In this document: positions 1-6,595 of the stretch, piece by piece
Layout: each line of letters opens with the position of its first letter
Numbering within the stretch: position 1 is the first letter of the stretch
Assembly (NCBI GenBank): GCA_027486275.1
Contig: JAIXPM010000260.1
Coordinates: 1-10,581, forward strand
Length of the DNA: 10,581 nucleotides
Direction: 5' to 3'
Source of the DNA: Sphingomonadales bacterium
GTDB taxonomy: Bacteria; Pseudomonadota; Alphaproteobacteria; Sphingomonadales; Sphingomonadaceae
Notes under the pieces: generated by a model
Seen by the model: the letters and a program-made list of their open reading frames with translations, nothing else
Told to the model about the DNA's origin: nothing
The model's database searches: none
Translations under genes and position numbers: made by a program

Positions 1-53
1 CCATGATCTTTTGATCGGCCAAAACCCGGTGCCGCCTGCGGGCGTCGCCATCT

Positions 54-60
54 GGAGGGA
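54..60 (+). promoter_or_regulatory. Ribosome binding site of the DUF2855 gene
   Basis: GGAGGGA lies 6 bases before the ATG at 67. It is a strong Shine-Dalgarno match and fixes this start. The preceding 50 bases hold only a short GATC-TTTT-GATC hairpin (5-16). I see no convincing promoter there, and the true promoter may lie outside the window. Confidence 0.75.
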
Positions 61-66
61 CTGAAC

Positions 67-1095
67 ATGACGACGCTTGCTGCCCGCGTTGGCGCTCTGG
101 CGGAAACCACTGCGCTGCCAGATCCCGGCCCGATTGCCGATGGCGAAGCCCGCTGCTTGGTCGAGCATTTCGCGCTCACCGCCAACAACGTCACCTATGC
201 GGTTCACGGCGAGGATTTCGCCTATTGGCGCTTCTTCCCGGCACCCGAAGGGCACGGAATTGTCCCGGTCTGGGGTTTTGCCCGCGTCAGCGAAAGCCGC
301 GCCGAAGGGATCAGCGTTGGCCAGCGCTTCTTCGGTTACTGGCCGATGGGCGCCCAGGCGGTGCTCACACCCGTACAGGTCTCGGCCCACGGCTTCACCG
401 ATGGCGCGGCACATAGGGCCGGGCTGCCGCCCTTCTACAACCGCTACAACCCGGCCAGCCCGGCCTGGGGCGATGAAGCGCTGCAGTGCCTGTTCCGCCC
501 GCTCTATGCCACCAGCTTCCTCATTGATTGCCTGGTGGCGAGCCGGCCGGTCGATACGCTCCTACTGTCCTCTGCCTCCTCGAAAACGGCGCTCGGCGTG
601 GCGCAGGCGGCCAAGGGCCGGCAGCGCGTGGTTGGTCTCACATCGCCAGGCAACAGGGGATTCTGCGAAAAGACGGGCTATTACGATCAGGTGCTCAGTT
701 ACGACGAGATTGCTCAGGTGGGGGGGGACGCCATCGCCTTCATCGATTTTTCCGGCCATGGCGGTGTGCGCAGCGATGTCCACACTCTGCTGGGTGAGCG
801 ACTGAAGGAAAGCCACATCGTCGGCGACACCCACTGGCAGAGCCCCAACACCAACGAATTGCCCGGTCCGGTGCCGCAGCTGTTCTTCGCCCCCACTGCG
901 GCGCAGGATCGGGTGGCGGAATGGGGCCCGGCTGGCTTTGAACAGCGGCTGGGCAAAGCTTGGGCCCGCTTTGCCGCCACGCTGGGCTGGCTGCGCGTCG
1001 AGCGGGTGACCGGCGATGCCGATGTTGCCAAGGCCTGGGCCGAACTGGTCGATGGGCGCATCGATCCGGCGGTGGGTGTCATCGCTGCGCTGTAA
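67..1095 (+). CDS. DUF2855 family protein
   Basis: This 342-residue protein resembles the DUF2855 family, which has no established reaction that I know of. The family looks like a distant relative of medium-chain (zinc-type) dehydrogenases/quinone reductases. Seen here: an N-terminal barrel-like half (about 30-110) with YAVHGEDFAYWRFFP (44-58) and PVWGFA (67-72), and a C-terminal half with SSASSKTA (168-175) following a hydrophobic strand (DTLLL), where a nucleotide-binding turn would sit. VVGLTSPGN (188-196) and IAFIDFSGHGGVR (223-235) follow the alternating strand pattern of a Rossmann fold. No zinc-binding Cys/His cluster and no signal peptide are visible, so it is probably cytosolic. A run of eight G (720-727) lies inside the frame, but the protein reads through sensibly. 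It appears monocistronic; the next gene starts 192 bases downstream. Family assignment is fairly firm, function unknown. Confidence 0.85.
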   Translation: MTTLAARVGALAETTALPDPGPIADGEARCLVEHFALTANNVTYAVHGEDFAYWRFFPAPEGHGIVPVWGFARVSESRAEGISVGQRFFGYWPMGAQAVLTPVQVSAHGFTDGAAHRAGLPPFYNRYNPASPAWGDEALQCLFRPLYATSFLIDCLVASRPVDTLLLSSASSKTALGVAQAAKGRQRVVGLTSPGNRGFCEKTGYYDQVLSYDEIAQVGGDAIAFIDFSGHGGVRSDVHTLLGERLKESHIVGDTHWQSPNTNELPGPVPQLFFAPTAAQDRVAEWGPAGFEQRLGKAWARFAATLGWLRVERVTGDADVAKAWAELVDGRIDPAVGVIAAL

Positions 1096-1105
1096 CTTGT
1101 TCAGC

Positions 1106-1129
1106 TTGCCGAAAGCGCGGCTGCGGCAA
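1106..1129 (+). terminator. Hairpin just after the DUF2855 stop, weak terminator candidate
   Basis: TTGCCG (1106-1111) pairs with CGGCAA (1124-1129), and inside it AGC (1114-1116) pairs with GCT (1120-1122) around a GCG loop. It starts 10 bases after the stop codon. It is followed by TCTCCTTCGC rather than a T run, so intrinsic termination would be inefficient. It could instead protect the 3' end. Confidence 0.35.
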
Positions 1130-1141
1130 TCTCCTTCGCAT

Positions 1142-1177
1142 GGCTGGGGTTTGGACAAAGTGTCGCAATCCCCAGTC
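1142..1177. repeat. Long imperfect inverted repeat upstream of pseudoazurin
   Basis: The left arm (1142-1157) and right arm (1161-1177) pair along CTGGGG/CCCCAG (1144-1149 with 1170-1175), TTG/CAA (1151-1153 with 1166-1168) and GACA/TGTC (1154-1157 with 1161-1164). There is one T-T mismatch (1150/1169), one bulged G (1165) and a 3-base AAG loop; a G-T and a G-C pair extend the base. It sits directly upstream of the putative -35 of the pseudoazurin gene. It could be an operator, or an RNA hairpin ending the upstream transcript. Confidence 0.6.
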
Positions 1178-1178
1178 C

Positions 1179-1207
1179 TTGAGCACACAAGGGTCGAAGC
1201 GTATGGA
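1179..1207 (+). promoter_or_regulatory. Putative housekeeping promoter of the pseudoazurin gene
   Basis: TTGAGC (1179-1184, 4 of 6 to the -35 consensus) is separated by 17 bases from TATGGA (1202-1207, 3 of 6 to the -10). Transcription would begin near 1214, giving a leader of about 75 bases. The match is modest and read by eye. The placement right after the inverted repeat at 1142-1177 makes it more attractive. Confidence 0.3.
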
Positions 1208-1273
1208 GCCCGTCCAAGCGATCCGGCGCAGACGCCCGGGCGTGTGAAAAACCTGCCGGCCACATGCCGGCGC

Positions 1274-1279
1274 GAGGAG
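1274..1279 (+). promoter_or_regulatory. Ribosome binding site that decides the pseudoazurin start
   Basis: GAGGAG lies 8 bases before the ATG at 1288. An in-frame ATG at 1264 has no such site and would add eight residues before the signal peptide, so 1288 is preferred. A GCCGGC-CACAT-GCCGGC hairpin (1255-1271) ends two bases upstream of the site. Confidence 0.8.
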
Positions 1280-1287
1280 AACAACCG

Positions 1288-1719
1288 ATGAAGATTCTGG
1301 GTTTTGTCGCCGCTGCCCTGGTGATCGCCGCTCCGGCTGCCGCCAAGGAAATCACCGTCAAGATGCTGAACAAGGGTGCCGAAGGCGCCATGGTGTTCGA
1401 ACCGGCGTTCGTGAAGGCCGCCCCTGGCGACACCGTGAAGTTCGTGGCCACCAACCCGGGCCACAACGCGCAGACCATCGCTGGCTTCCTGCCGGCCGGT
1501 GAAGCCGAGCAGAAGGGCGCCATGGGCAAGGATTTCGTGCTGAAGGCCGGCAAGCCGGGCCTGTATGGCATCAAGTGCCTGCCGCACTTCTCCATGGGCA
1601 TGGTTGCCCTGGTGCAGGTCGGTAACGGCCCGTCGGCCAACCTCGCTGCCGCCAAGGCCGTGAAGCTGTCGCCGCTGGCCACCAAGCGCATGACCGCCTA
1701 CCTGGCGAAGGCCAAGTAA
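1288..1719 (+). CDS. Pseudoazurin, periplasmic type 1 (blue) copper protein
   Basis: This is a soluble periplasmic electron carrier; in the family it donates electrons to copper nitrite reductase and other periplasmic reductases. The 143-residue precursor has a signal peptide (about 1-19, hydrophobic core followed by APAAA before KEITV). Copper ligands are His59 (in NPGHNAQ), Cys97, His100 and Met105 (in KCLPHFSMGM). If cleavage follows Ala19, these become His40, Cys78, His81 and Met86, exactly the numbering known for mature pseudoazurins, which supports both the start and the cleavage site. The tail (about 115-143) is Ala/Lys-rich and probably forms the two C-terminal helices of the family. 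It stands alone between its own putative promoter and a strong terminator. No nitrite, nitrous oxide or other partner reductase is visible nearby, so its redox partner is open. A choice between pseudoazurin and amicyanin is settled by length and ligand spacing. Confidence 0.93.
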   Translation: MKILGFVAAALVIAAPAAAKEITVKMLNKGAEGAMVFEPAFVKAAPGDTVKFVATNPGHNAQTIAGFLPAGEAEQKGAMGKDFVLKAGKPGLYGIKCLPHFSMGMVALVQVGNGPSANLAAAKAVKLSPLATKRMTAYLAKAK

Positions 1720-1744
1720 GCCCTTCCGGCAACGGAAAATGAAG

Positions 1745-1774
1745 CGGCCGGGGTGGCAACACCCCGGCCGTTTT
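1745..1774 (+). terminator. Strong rho-independent terminator after pseudoazurin
   Basis: CGGCCGGGGTG (1745-1755) and CACCCCGGCCG (1760-1770) form a perfect 11-bp stem with a GCAA tetraloop, followed by TTTTCGTT. It lies 25 bases after the pseudoazurin stop and 6 bases beyond the convergent edd stop. On the other strand the stem is followed by CTTCATTTTCC, so it may also stop edd transcripts, less efficiently. Confidence 0.93.
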
Positions 1775-1776
1775 CG

Positions 1777-3597
1777 TTAAAGGCCCGCCGCCTTCAGCAT
1801 TGCCGAAGCGCCAGCTTCTGCATCATCGCTGCCGGAGCGGAAGAATGCGAACAGTTCCCGCGCTGTGCCCGGCCCCGACGCATCGATCGTCGCCGCAGGG
1901 CGGGACAGGAACTCGGCGGCATCCACCAGCACATCCAGCTGGCCCTTTTGAGCACACAGCCGGATCACGTCACCATCGCGCACGCGGGCAATCGGCCCGG
2001 CGGCCATGGCTTCCGGGCAGAGGTGGATGGCGGCCGGCACCTTGCCTGATGCGCCCGACATGCGACCATCGGTGACCAGCGCCACCTTGTGCCCGCGATC
2101 CTGCAGCACGCCCAGCGCCGGCGTCAGCTTGTGCAGTTCGGGCATGCCGTTGGCCTGCGGGCCCTGGCCGCGCACCACCACCACGACGTCACGATCGAGC
2201 TCGCCGGCCTTAAAGGCGGCCTGCACGCTCTCCTGATCCTCGAACACACGGGCTGGGGCCTCGATGGTCCAGCGTTCCTCGTCCACGGCGCTGGTCTTGA
2301 AGATGGCGCGGCCCAGATTGCCTTTCACCAGCCGCATGCCACCATCAGCGCGGAACGGGTTGCTGGCAGCGCGCAGGATGGTTTCATCACGGCTTTCCGG
2401 CACGTCGCGCCAAACCAGCTGGTCACCGTCCATCGCCGGATCGCGGGCATAATCTGCAAGGCTGTCGCCGCCCACTGTCGGGATGTCGCCGTGGAGCAGC
2501 CCGGCATCGAGCAACGTGCGGATGGTGAAGGCCATGCCGCCCGCCGCATGGAACTGGTTCACGTCTGCCGCGCCGCCGGGATAGACGCGCGCCAGCAGCG
2601 GTACCGCGCCGGACAATTCGTCAAAATCCTGCCAGTCGATAAGCACGCCCGCCGCCCGCGCGATGGCGGGCAGGTGGATGGCGTGGTTGGTCGAGCCACC
2701 GGTGGCCAGCAGGCCGACGATGGCGTTGACGATGGCGCGTTCATCGACACACACGCCCAGCGGGCGCTCGTCGGGTTGATTGAGAGCAATCTTCGCCAGC
2801 CGGTGCATCGCCGAGCGGTTCATGGCGGTGCGCAGGCCGGTGCCGGGATTGACAAAGGCCGCGCCCGGCACGTGCAGGCCCATCACCTCCATCATCATCT
2901 GGTTGCTGTTCGCCGTGCCATAGAAGGTGCAGGTGCCAGGGCTGTGGTAACTCGCGCTTTCGGCCTCCAGCAGCTCGGCGCGGCTGGCCTTGCCTTCGGC
3001 CGCCAACTGCCTGATGCGCTGCTTTTCCTTGTTGGGCAGGCCGCTGGGCATTGGCCCGGCCGGCACGAAGATCATCGGCAGATGGCCAAAGCGCAGCGCG
3101 CCGATCAGCAGGCCGGGCACGATCTTGTCACAGATGCCGAGCAGTGCGACCGATTCGAACATGCCGTGGCTCAGCGCCACCGCCGTGGCCAGCGCGATAC
3201 TGTCCCGGCTGAACAGCGAAAGCTCCATGCCCACCTGGCCTTGCGTCACGCCATCGCACATCGCCGGCACGCCGCCCGCCACCTGCGCCGTCGCACCCAC
3301 TTCGCGGGCAAACAGCTTCAGCTGCGGCGGATACTGGCCATAGGGCTGGTGGGCCGACAGCATGTCGTTGAAGGCGGTGACAATGCCGATATTGACGCGC
3401 GCACCGGCCTTGATCGTTGCCTGATCATCCAGCGCGGCGGCAAAGCCGTGGGCGAGGTTGGAGCATGACAGCCGCTCCCGGCCCATGCCGGCATCGCGCT
3501 CGCGGGCGATATGATCGAGATAGCGGGCGCGGCCGGCGCGGCTTTTCTCGATGATACGGTCGGTCACGCGGGCGAGTGTGGGGTGCAGAGTCGTCAT
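1777..3597 (-). CDS. edd: Phosphogluconate dehydratase (Entner-Doudoroff)
   Basis: Edd dehydrates 6-phospho-D-gluconate to 2-keto-3-deoxy-6-phosphogluconate, the first committed step of the cytosolic Entner-Doudoroff pathway. At 606 residues from this start it matches the usual Edd length (about 600). Both IlvD/Edd family signatures are present: CDKIVPG (156-162) and [13 protein letters not shown] (509-521). Cys114 (in AMCDG), Cys156 and Cys223 (in [14 protein letters not shown]) are the expected iron-sulfur ligand region. [10 protein letters not shown] near 184-193 favours Edd over dihydroxyacid dehydratase (IlvD). The start at 3597 begins MTTLHPTL, typical of Edd; an in-frame ATG at 3627 would add ten residues, and neither has a clear ribosome binding site. 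It is transcribed convergently with pseudoazurin and divergently from the permease. The usual partners zwf, pgl, glk and eda are not in view, so edd appears detached from a pathway operon here. Confidence 0.94.
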   Translation of the reverse strand: MTTLHPTLARVTDRIIEKSRAGRARYLDHIARERDAGMGRERLSCSNLAHGFAAALDDQATIKAGARVNIGIVTAFNDMLSAHQPYGQYPPQLKLFAREVGATAQVAGGVPAMCDGVTQGQVGMELSLFSRDSIALATAVALSHGMFESVALLGICDKIVPGLLIGALRFGHLPMIFVPAGPMPSGLPNKEKQRIRQLAAEGKASRAELLEAESASYHSPGTCTFYGTANSNQMMMEVMGLHVPGAAFVNPGTGLRTAMNRSAMHRLAKIALNQPDERPLGVCVDERAIVNAIVGLLATGGSTNHAIHLPAIARAAGVLIDWQDFDELSGAVPLLARVYPGGAADVNQFHAAGGMAFTIRTLLDAGLLHGDIPTVGGDSLADYARDPAMDGDQLVWRDVPESRDETILRAASNPFRADGGMRLVKGNLGRAIFKTSAVDEERWTIEAPARVFEDQESVQAAFKAGELDRDVVVVVRGQGPQANGMPELHKLTPALGVLQDRGHKVALVTDGRMSGASGKVPAAIHLCPEAMAAGPIARVRDGDVIRLCAQKGQLDVLVDAAEFLSRPAATIDASGPGTARELFAFFRSGSDDAEAGASAMLKAAGL

Positions 3598-3612
3598 GGC
3601 CGCAGCATAGGC

Positions 3613-3637
3613 CGGCCAGGCCCACATGGGCAGGCCG
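3613..3637. repeat. Imperfect inverted repeat upstream of edd
   Basis: CGGCC (3613-3617) pairs with GGCCG (3633-3637), and GCCC (3620-3623) pairs with GGGC (3628-3631) around an ACAT centre, with a small AG/A internal loop. It lies 16-40 bases before the edd ATG at 3597, between the divergent genes. It may be an operator or a 5' leader hairpin of edd. If the alternative ATG at 3627 were used, it would span the start codon. Confidence 0.4.
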
Positions 3638-3662
3638 AATAGCGACGACCCGAAGCAATCCG

Positions 3663-3668
3663 TTGACG
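3663..3668 (+). promoter_or_regulatory. Possible -35 element for the permease gene
   Basis: TTGACG matches five of six -35 consensus bases and points toward the permease. The region 17-19 bases downstream (around CAGCAAAG, 3686-3693) is a poor -10, so a complete promoter is not convincing. This is a weak call. Confidence 0.2.
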
Positions 3669-3713
3669 GGCGGCCAGCCAGCGGGCAGCAAAGTGAGCGA
3701 ACCGGGGGGGCGC

Positions 3714-4985
3714 ATGGCCGAAATCAGAAAAGAAATGGGCCTCGTGGCGGCGCTTGCGCTGGTTGTGGGCAACATGGTCGGTTCCGGCGTGTTCCTGCTG
3801 CCGGCAACGCTGGCGCCCTATGGCTGGTCTGCGATGGGCGGCTGGGTGATCGCGCTGGCCGGCACGCTGGCGCTGGCAGGCTGCTATGCTGCGCTGTCCC
3901 GGCAGATGCCCGGCACCTGCGGGCCGCATTTCTATGTTGAAAAGGCGTTTGGCCCCAACGCTTCCTATATCGCGGCGTGGAGCTATTGGATCGGCGTCTG
4001 GGTCGGCAATGCGGCACTGGCGGTGGCCGTTGTCTCCAATCTCACCGTGATCTGGCCCGGCCTTGCCGGCGATCCGCTCCTGAGCGCGCTCGCCGCCGTA
4101 AGCGTGCTGGTGCTGGTGACGGCCATCAACCTGGCCGGCATCGGTGCTGCCAGCTTCGTGCAGCAGGCTACGACCTTCCTGAAACTCATGCCGCTCCTCG
4201 CCGTGCTCGGCATCGCGGCCTGGCTGCTGTTCACCACGGGCAGCGCCGCCGTGGTCAACCCGCCTTCGGCCATGGAGGCTGATGGGGTGATCACCTCGGT
4301 CACGCTCACCATGTGGGCGTTCCTGGCCTTTGAATCGGCCACGGTGCCGGCCGACAAGATCCGCCGCCCGGAATTTACCGTGCCGGTGGCGACCATTGTG
4401 GGGCCGCTGCTGGCCGGCGTGCTCTACATGGCGATTTCGGCGGCGATGATCGCGCTGGTGCCGGCCGATGCGCTGGCCAAGTCCAACGCGCCCTTTGCCG
4501 ATTTTTCCGCGCCGTTCATCGGATCGCAGGCCGCGGCGCTGATCGGCGTGTTTGCCGCCATTTCGGCGCTGGGCACGGTCAACGGCCTCACCCTCACGGC
4601 GGCCGAACTGCCGCGCGCGATGGCGCTGGTCGGGCAATTCCCGCAGCGTTTTGCCGGGCTGAACCGGGCTGGCGCGCCGGCGGCGGCGGTGCTGCTGTCG
4701 GGCGGGCTGGCAGCGGCGCTGGTGCTGCTGAACACCGATCGCAGCCTTTCGGGCCTGTTCGAATTCACCATCCTGGTGGCCACCGCGGCAATGCTGGTCG
4801 GCTATATGGCGGTCGGGCTGGCCGGGCTGAAATTGCTCTCCGGCCCGCTGCGTTTCGTGGGCCTCGCCGGCACGCTCTATTCGCTGTTCGCGCTCTATGC
4901 CTCCGGGCTGGAAGCCACCTTGTGGTGTTTCGCCCTGATCGCTGCGGGTTGGCCGGTTCTGCTTTACGCCCGCGCAAAACCGTAG
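3714..4985 (+). CDS. AdiC-like APC superfamily amino-acid permease/antiporter
   Basis: This 423-residue inner-membrane protein has about 12 hydrophobic segments and belongs to the amino acid-polyamine-organocation superfamily, closest in feel to the arginine/agmatine antiporter AdiC. Signature features: [12 protein letters not shown] (19-30, the unwound part of helix 1), [10 protein letters not shown] (90-99, helix 3), WAFLAFESA (201-209, helix 6). Compared from memory with AdiC, N22, S26, Y93, N101, W202 and E208 correspond to N20, S24, Y91, N99, W201 and E207, all kept. AdiC W293, which stacks on the arginine guanidinium, corresponds to L292 (in NGLTL). So fold and proton-linked machinery are probably shared but the substrate probably differs. 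The start at 3714 begins [10 protein letters not shown] just before helix 1; a longer frame to 3576 would add an implausible hydrophilic leader running into edd. The only ribosome-site candidate is a run of seven G (3704-3710). Its 3' end overlaps the convergent oxidoreductase gene by 22 bp. Confidence 0.85.
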   Translation: MAEIRKEMGLVAALALVVGNMVGSGVFLLPATLAPYGWSAMGGWVIALAGTLALAGCYAALSRQMPGTCGPHFYVEKAFGPNASYIAAWSYWIGVWVGNAALAVAVVSNLTVIWPGLAGDPLLSALAAVSVLVLVTAINLAGIGAASFVQQATTFLKLMPLLAVLGIAAWLLFTTGSAAVVNPPSAMEADGVITSVTLTMWAFLAFESATVPADKIRRPEFTVPVATIVGPLLAGVLYMAISAAMIALVPADALAKSNAPFADFSAPFIGSQAAALIGVFAAISALGTVNGLTLTAAELPRAMALVGQFPQRFAGLNRAGAPAAAVLLSGGLAAALVLLNTDRSLSGLFEFTILVATAAMLVGYMAVGLAGLKLLSGPLRFVGLAGTLYSLFALYASGLEATLWCFALIAAGWPVLLYARAKP

Positions 4986-6544
4986 AACCGGTCTGACAAG
5001 ATTGCCTTGGCCGCATTGTGGCCGGGCGCGCCGGTGACGCCGCCGCCGGGATGGGCGCCGCTGCCGCACAGATACAGGCCCTTCACCGGCATGCGGTGGT
5101 TGCCGTGGCCCAGCACCGGGCGCGCCGCCCACAATTGATCCAGGCTCATGCGGCCGTGGAAGATATCGCCGCCGATCAACCCGAACTTGCGTTCCAGATC
5201 GAGCGGCGAATGGATCTGCCGCGCGATGATGCTGCGCTTGAAATTGGGCGCATGCGCCGTGACGGTATCGATGATCAGATCGGCCACCTTCTCACGCACA
5301 TCGTCCCAGCTCTGTCCATCAGGCAATTTGGGCGCGAATTGCTGGCAGAACAGGCTGGCGACATGGCGGCCGGGCGGCGCCAGCGTGTCATCCAGCGTCG
5401 ATGGGATCAGCATCTCCACGATCGGCTTGGCTGACCAGCCATAGGCCTTGGCGCCGGTATAGGCCCGGTCCATGTAATCAAGGCTGGGCGCGATGATGAT
5501 GCCGGCGCCGTGGTGCGGGCCATGGCCCTTGAGCACGCTGAATTCCGGCAACTCCGATAGCGCCACGTTCATGCGGAACGTGCCCGATCCGGTGGCATAA
5601 CCATCCATCGAACGGGCAAATTCGGCCGGCAATTCGGCGCGGTCCACTAGCTGGCGGAACAGCAGCGCCGGGCCGGCATTGCTGGCCACGATGGGCGCTT
5701 CCAGCACGCGACCATCCTCCAGCGTGACGCCCTTCGCCTTGCCGTTGACGATATTCACGCGGGCCACACGCTCTTCCAGGCCGATGGAAACGCCCTTTTC
5801 GCACACTGCCGCGGCCATGGCCTTGGTGATGGCGCCCATCCCTCCAATCGCGTGCCCCCAGGCGCCCTTCACCCCGTTCACTTGGCCGAAGACATGATGC
5901 AGCAGCACATAGGCCGATCCCGGTGTATCGGGGCTGGCGAAATGGCCAACGATGCTATCAAAACCTAGCACCGCCTTGATCGGATCGCTTTCGAACCAGC
6001 CATCCAGGAACTCACGGGCGGAACGGGTGAACAGGGTGAGCAGGTCATGCTGTTCGCCCTTGCTCAGCCCCAGCATTGGCCAGCCCTGCGTGGCCAGCGC
6101 CGCCATGCCCTTCAGGCCCGGCCCGGGCGGAATCTTCAGCGCGAGACGCCGCATCTGATCGGCCAGTACCTCCAGCCGCTGATCATAGGCGCCAAGTGCT
6201 GCGGCATCCTTTTCCGAAAAACGCGCCACTTCGCTTTCCGTCACGCCGGGGCCGACCTTGAGATAGTCATTCGTCAGCGGCAGGAAGTTGTTGAGCGGGC
6301 GGTTGACGATGGTCAGACCATGCTCGCCGAGATTCATGTCGGATGCGACCCTGTCATGCAGCAGCGAGACGGTGTAGCTGGCGGTCGAATTGCGGAAGCC
6401 GGGCGCGAATTCCTCGGTTACGCAGGCGCCGCCCACGATATCGCGCGCTTCGCAGATATGCACCTTGAGGCCCGCGCGGGCGAGATAGAAGGCCGTGACC
6501 AGGCCATTATGGCCCCCGCCAATGATGATCGCGTCATACTGCAT
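4964..6544 (-). CDS. PYROXD2/phytoene desaturase-like FAD-dependent oxidoreductase
   Basis: This 526-residue flavoprotein belongs to the NAD(P)/FAD-dependent amine-oxidase/CrtI-like superfamily and most resembles the PYROXD2 group, for which no substrate is firmly established. The N-terminus carries the dinucleotide-binding loop GGGHNG (9-14), an acidic strand end at Glu32 expected to bind the FAD ribose, and GGACVTEEFAPGF (38-50), a PYROXD2-like signature. The C-terminus carries the second FAD motif, LYLCGSGAHPGGGVTGAPG (490-508). No signal peptide or membrane segment is obvious, so it is probably cytosolic or peripherally bound. The start is fixed by the Rossmann strand beginning four residues after Met1, although no good ribosome site precedes it. 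It follows the TauE/SafE-like gene after 51 bases on the same strand, so co-transcription is likely. Carotenoid desaturation is less likely because no crt genes are near and the N-terminal motif is PYROXD2-like. Family firm, substrate unknown. Confidence 0.88.
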   Translation of the reverse strand: MQYDAIIIGGGHNGLVTAFYLARAGLKVHICEARDIVGGACVTEEFAPGFRNSTASYTVSLLHDRVASDMNLGEHGLTIVNRPLNNFLPLTNDYLKVGPGVTESEVARFSEKDAAALGAYDQRLEVLADQMRRLALKIPPGPGLKGMAALATQGWPMLGLSKGEQHDLLTLFTRSAREFLDGWFESDPIKAVLGFDSIVGHFASPDTPGSAYVLLHHVFGQVNGVKGAWGHAIGGMGAITKAMAAAVCEKGVSIGLEERVARVNIVNGKAKGVTLEDGRVLEAPIVASNAGPALLFRQLVDRAELPAEFARSMDGYATGSGTFRMNVALSELPEFSVLKGHGPHHGAGIIIAPSLDYMDRAYTGAKAYGWSAKPIVEMLIPSTLDDTLAPPGRHVASLFCQQFAPKLPDGQSWDDVREKVADLIIDTVTAHAPNFKRSIIARQIHSPLDLERKFGLIGGDIFHGRMSLDQLWAARPVLGHGNHRMPVKGLYLCGSGAHPGGGVTGAPGHNAAKAILSDRFYGFARA

Positions 6545-6595
6545 GGGCAGATGCCATGCCCGGCTGCGGGCAGGTGGTCAAATGCGGGCGGCGGT

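Noticed and set aside
5..16. GATC-TTTT-GATC at the window start as a regulatory site
   Set aside because: Four-base arms are too short to be meaningful, and the upstream context is missing.
1150..1168. Possible FNR/NnrR box in TTTGGACAAAGTGTCGCAA
   Set aside because: It has TTG and CAA ends but lacks the TTGAT-N4-ATCAA spacing; it is better described as part of the larger inverted repeat.
562..1587. A 341-codon minus-strand frame spanning DUF2855 and pseudoazurin
   Set aside because: It crosses two well-supported plus-strand genes and their regulatory gap, and resembles no known protein.
2089..3468. A 459-codon plus-strand frame opposite edd
   Set aside because: Composition is typical of antisense GC-rich sequence (many Ala, Arg, His, Gln) and edd is unambiguous on the other strand.
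3594..5132. A 512-codon minus-strand frame opposite the permease
   Set aside because: Low-complexity Arg/Gln/His/Gly-rich translation with no family features; the plus strand encodes a clear 12-helix permease.
6557..6572. TGCCC-GGCTGC-GGGCA hairpin between the TSUP and FAD oxidoreductase genes as a terminator
   Set aside because: A five-bp stem without a T run on the minus strand; more likely chance in GC-rich sequence, leaving the two genes as a probable operon.
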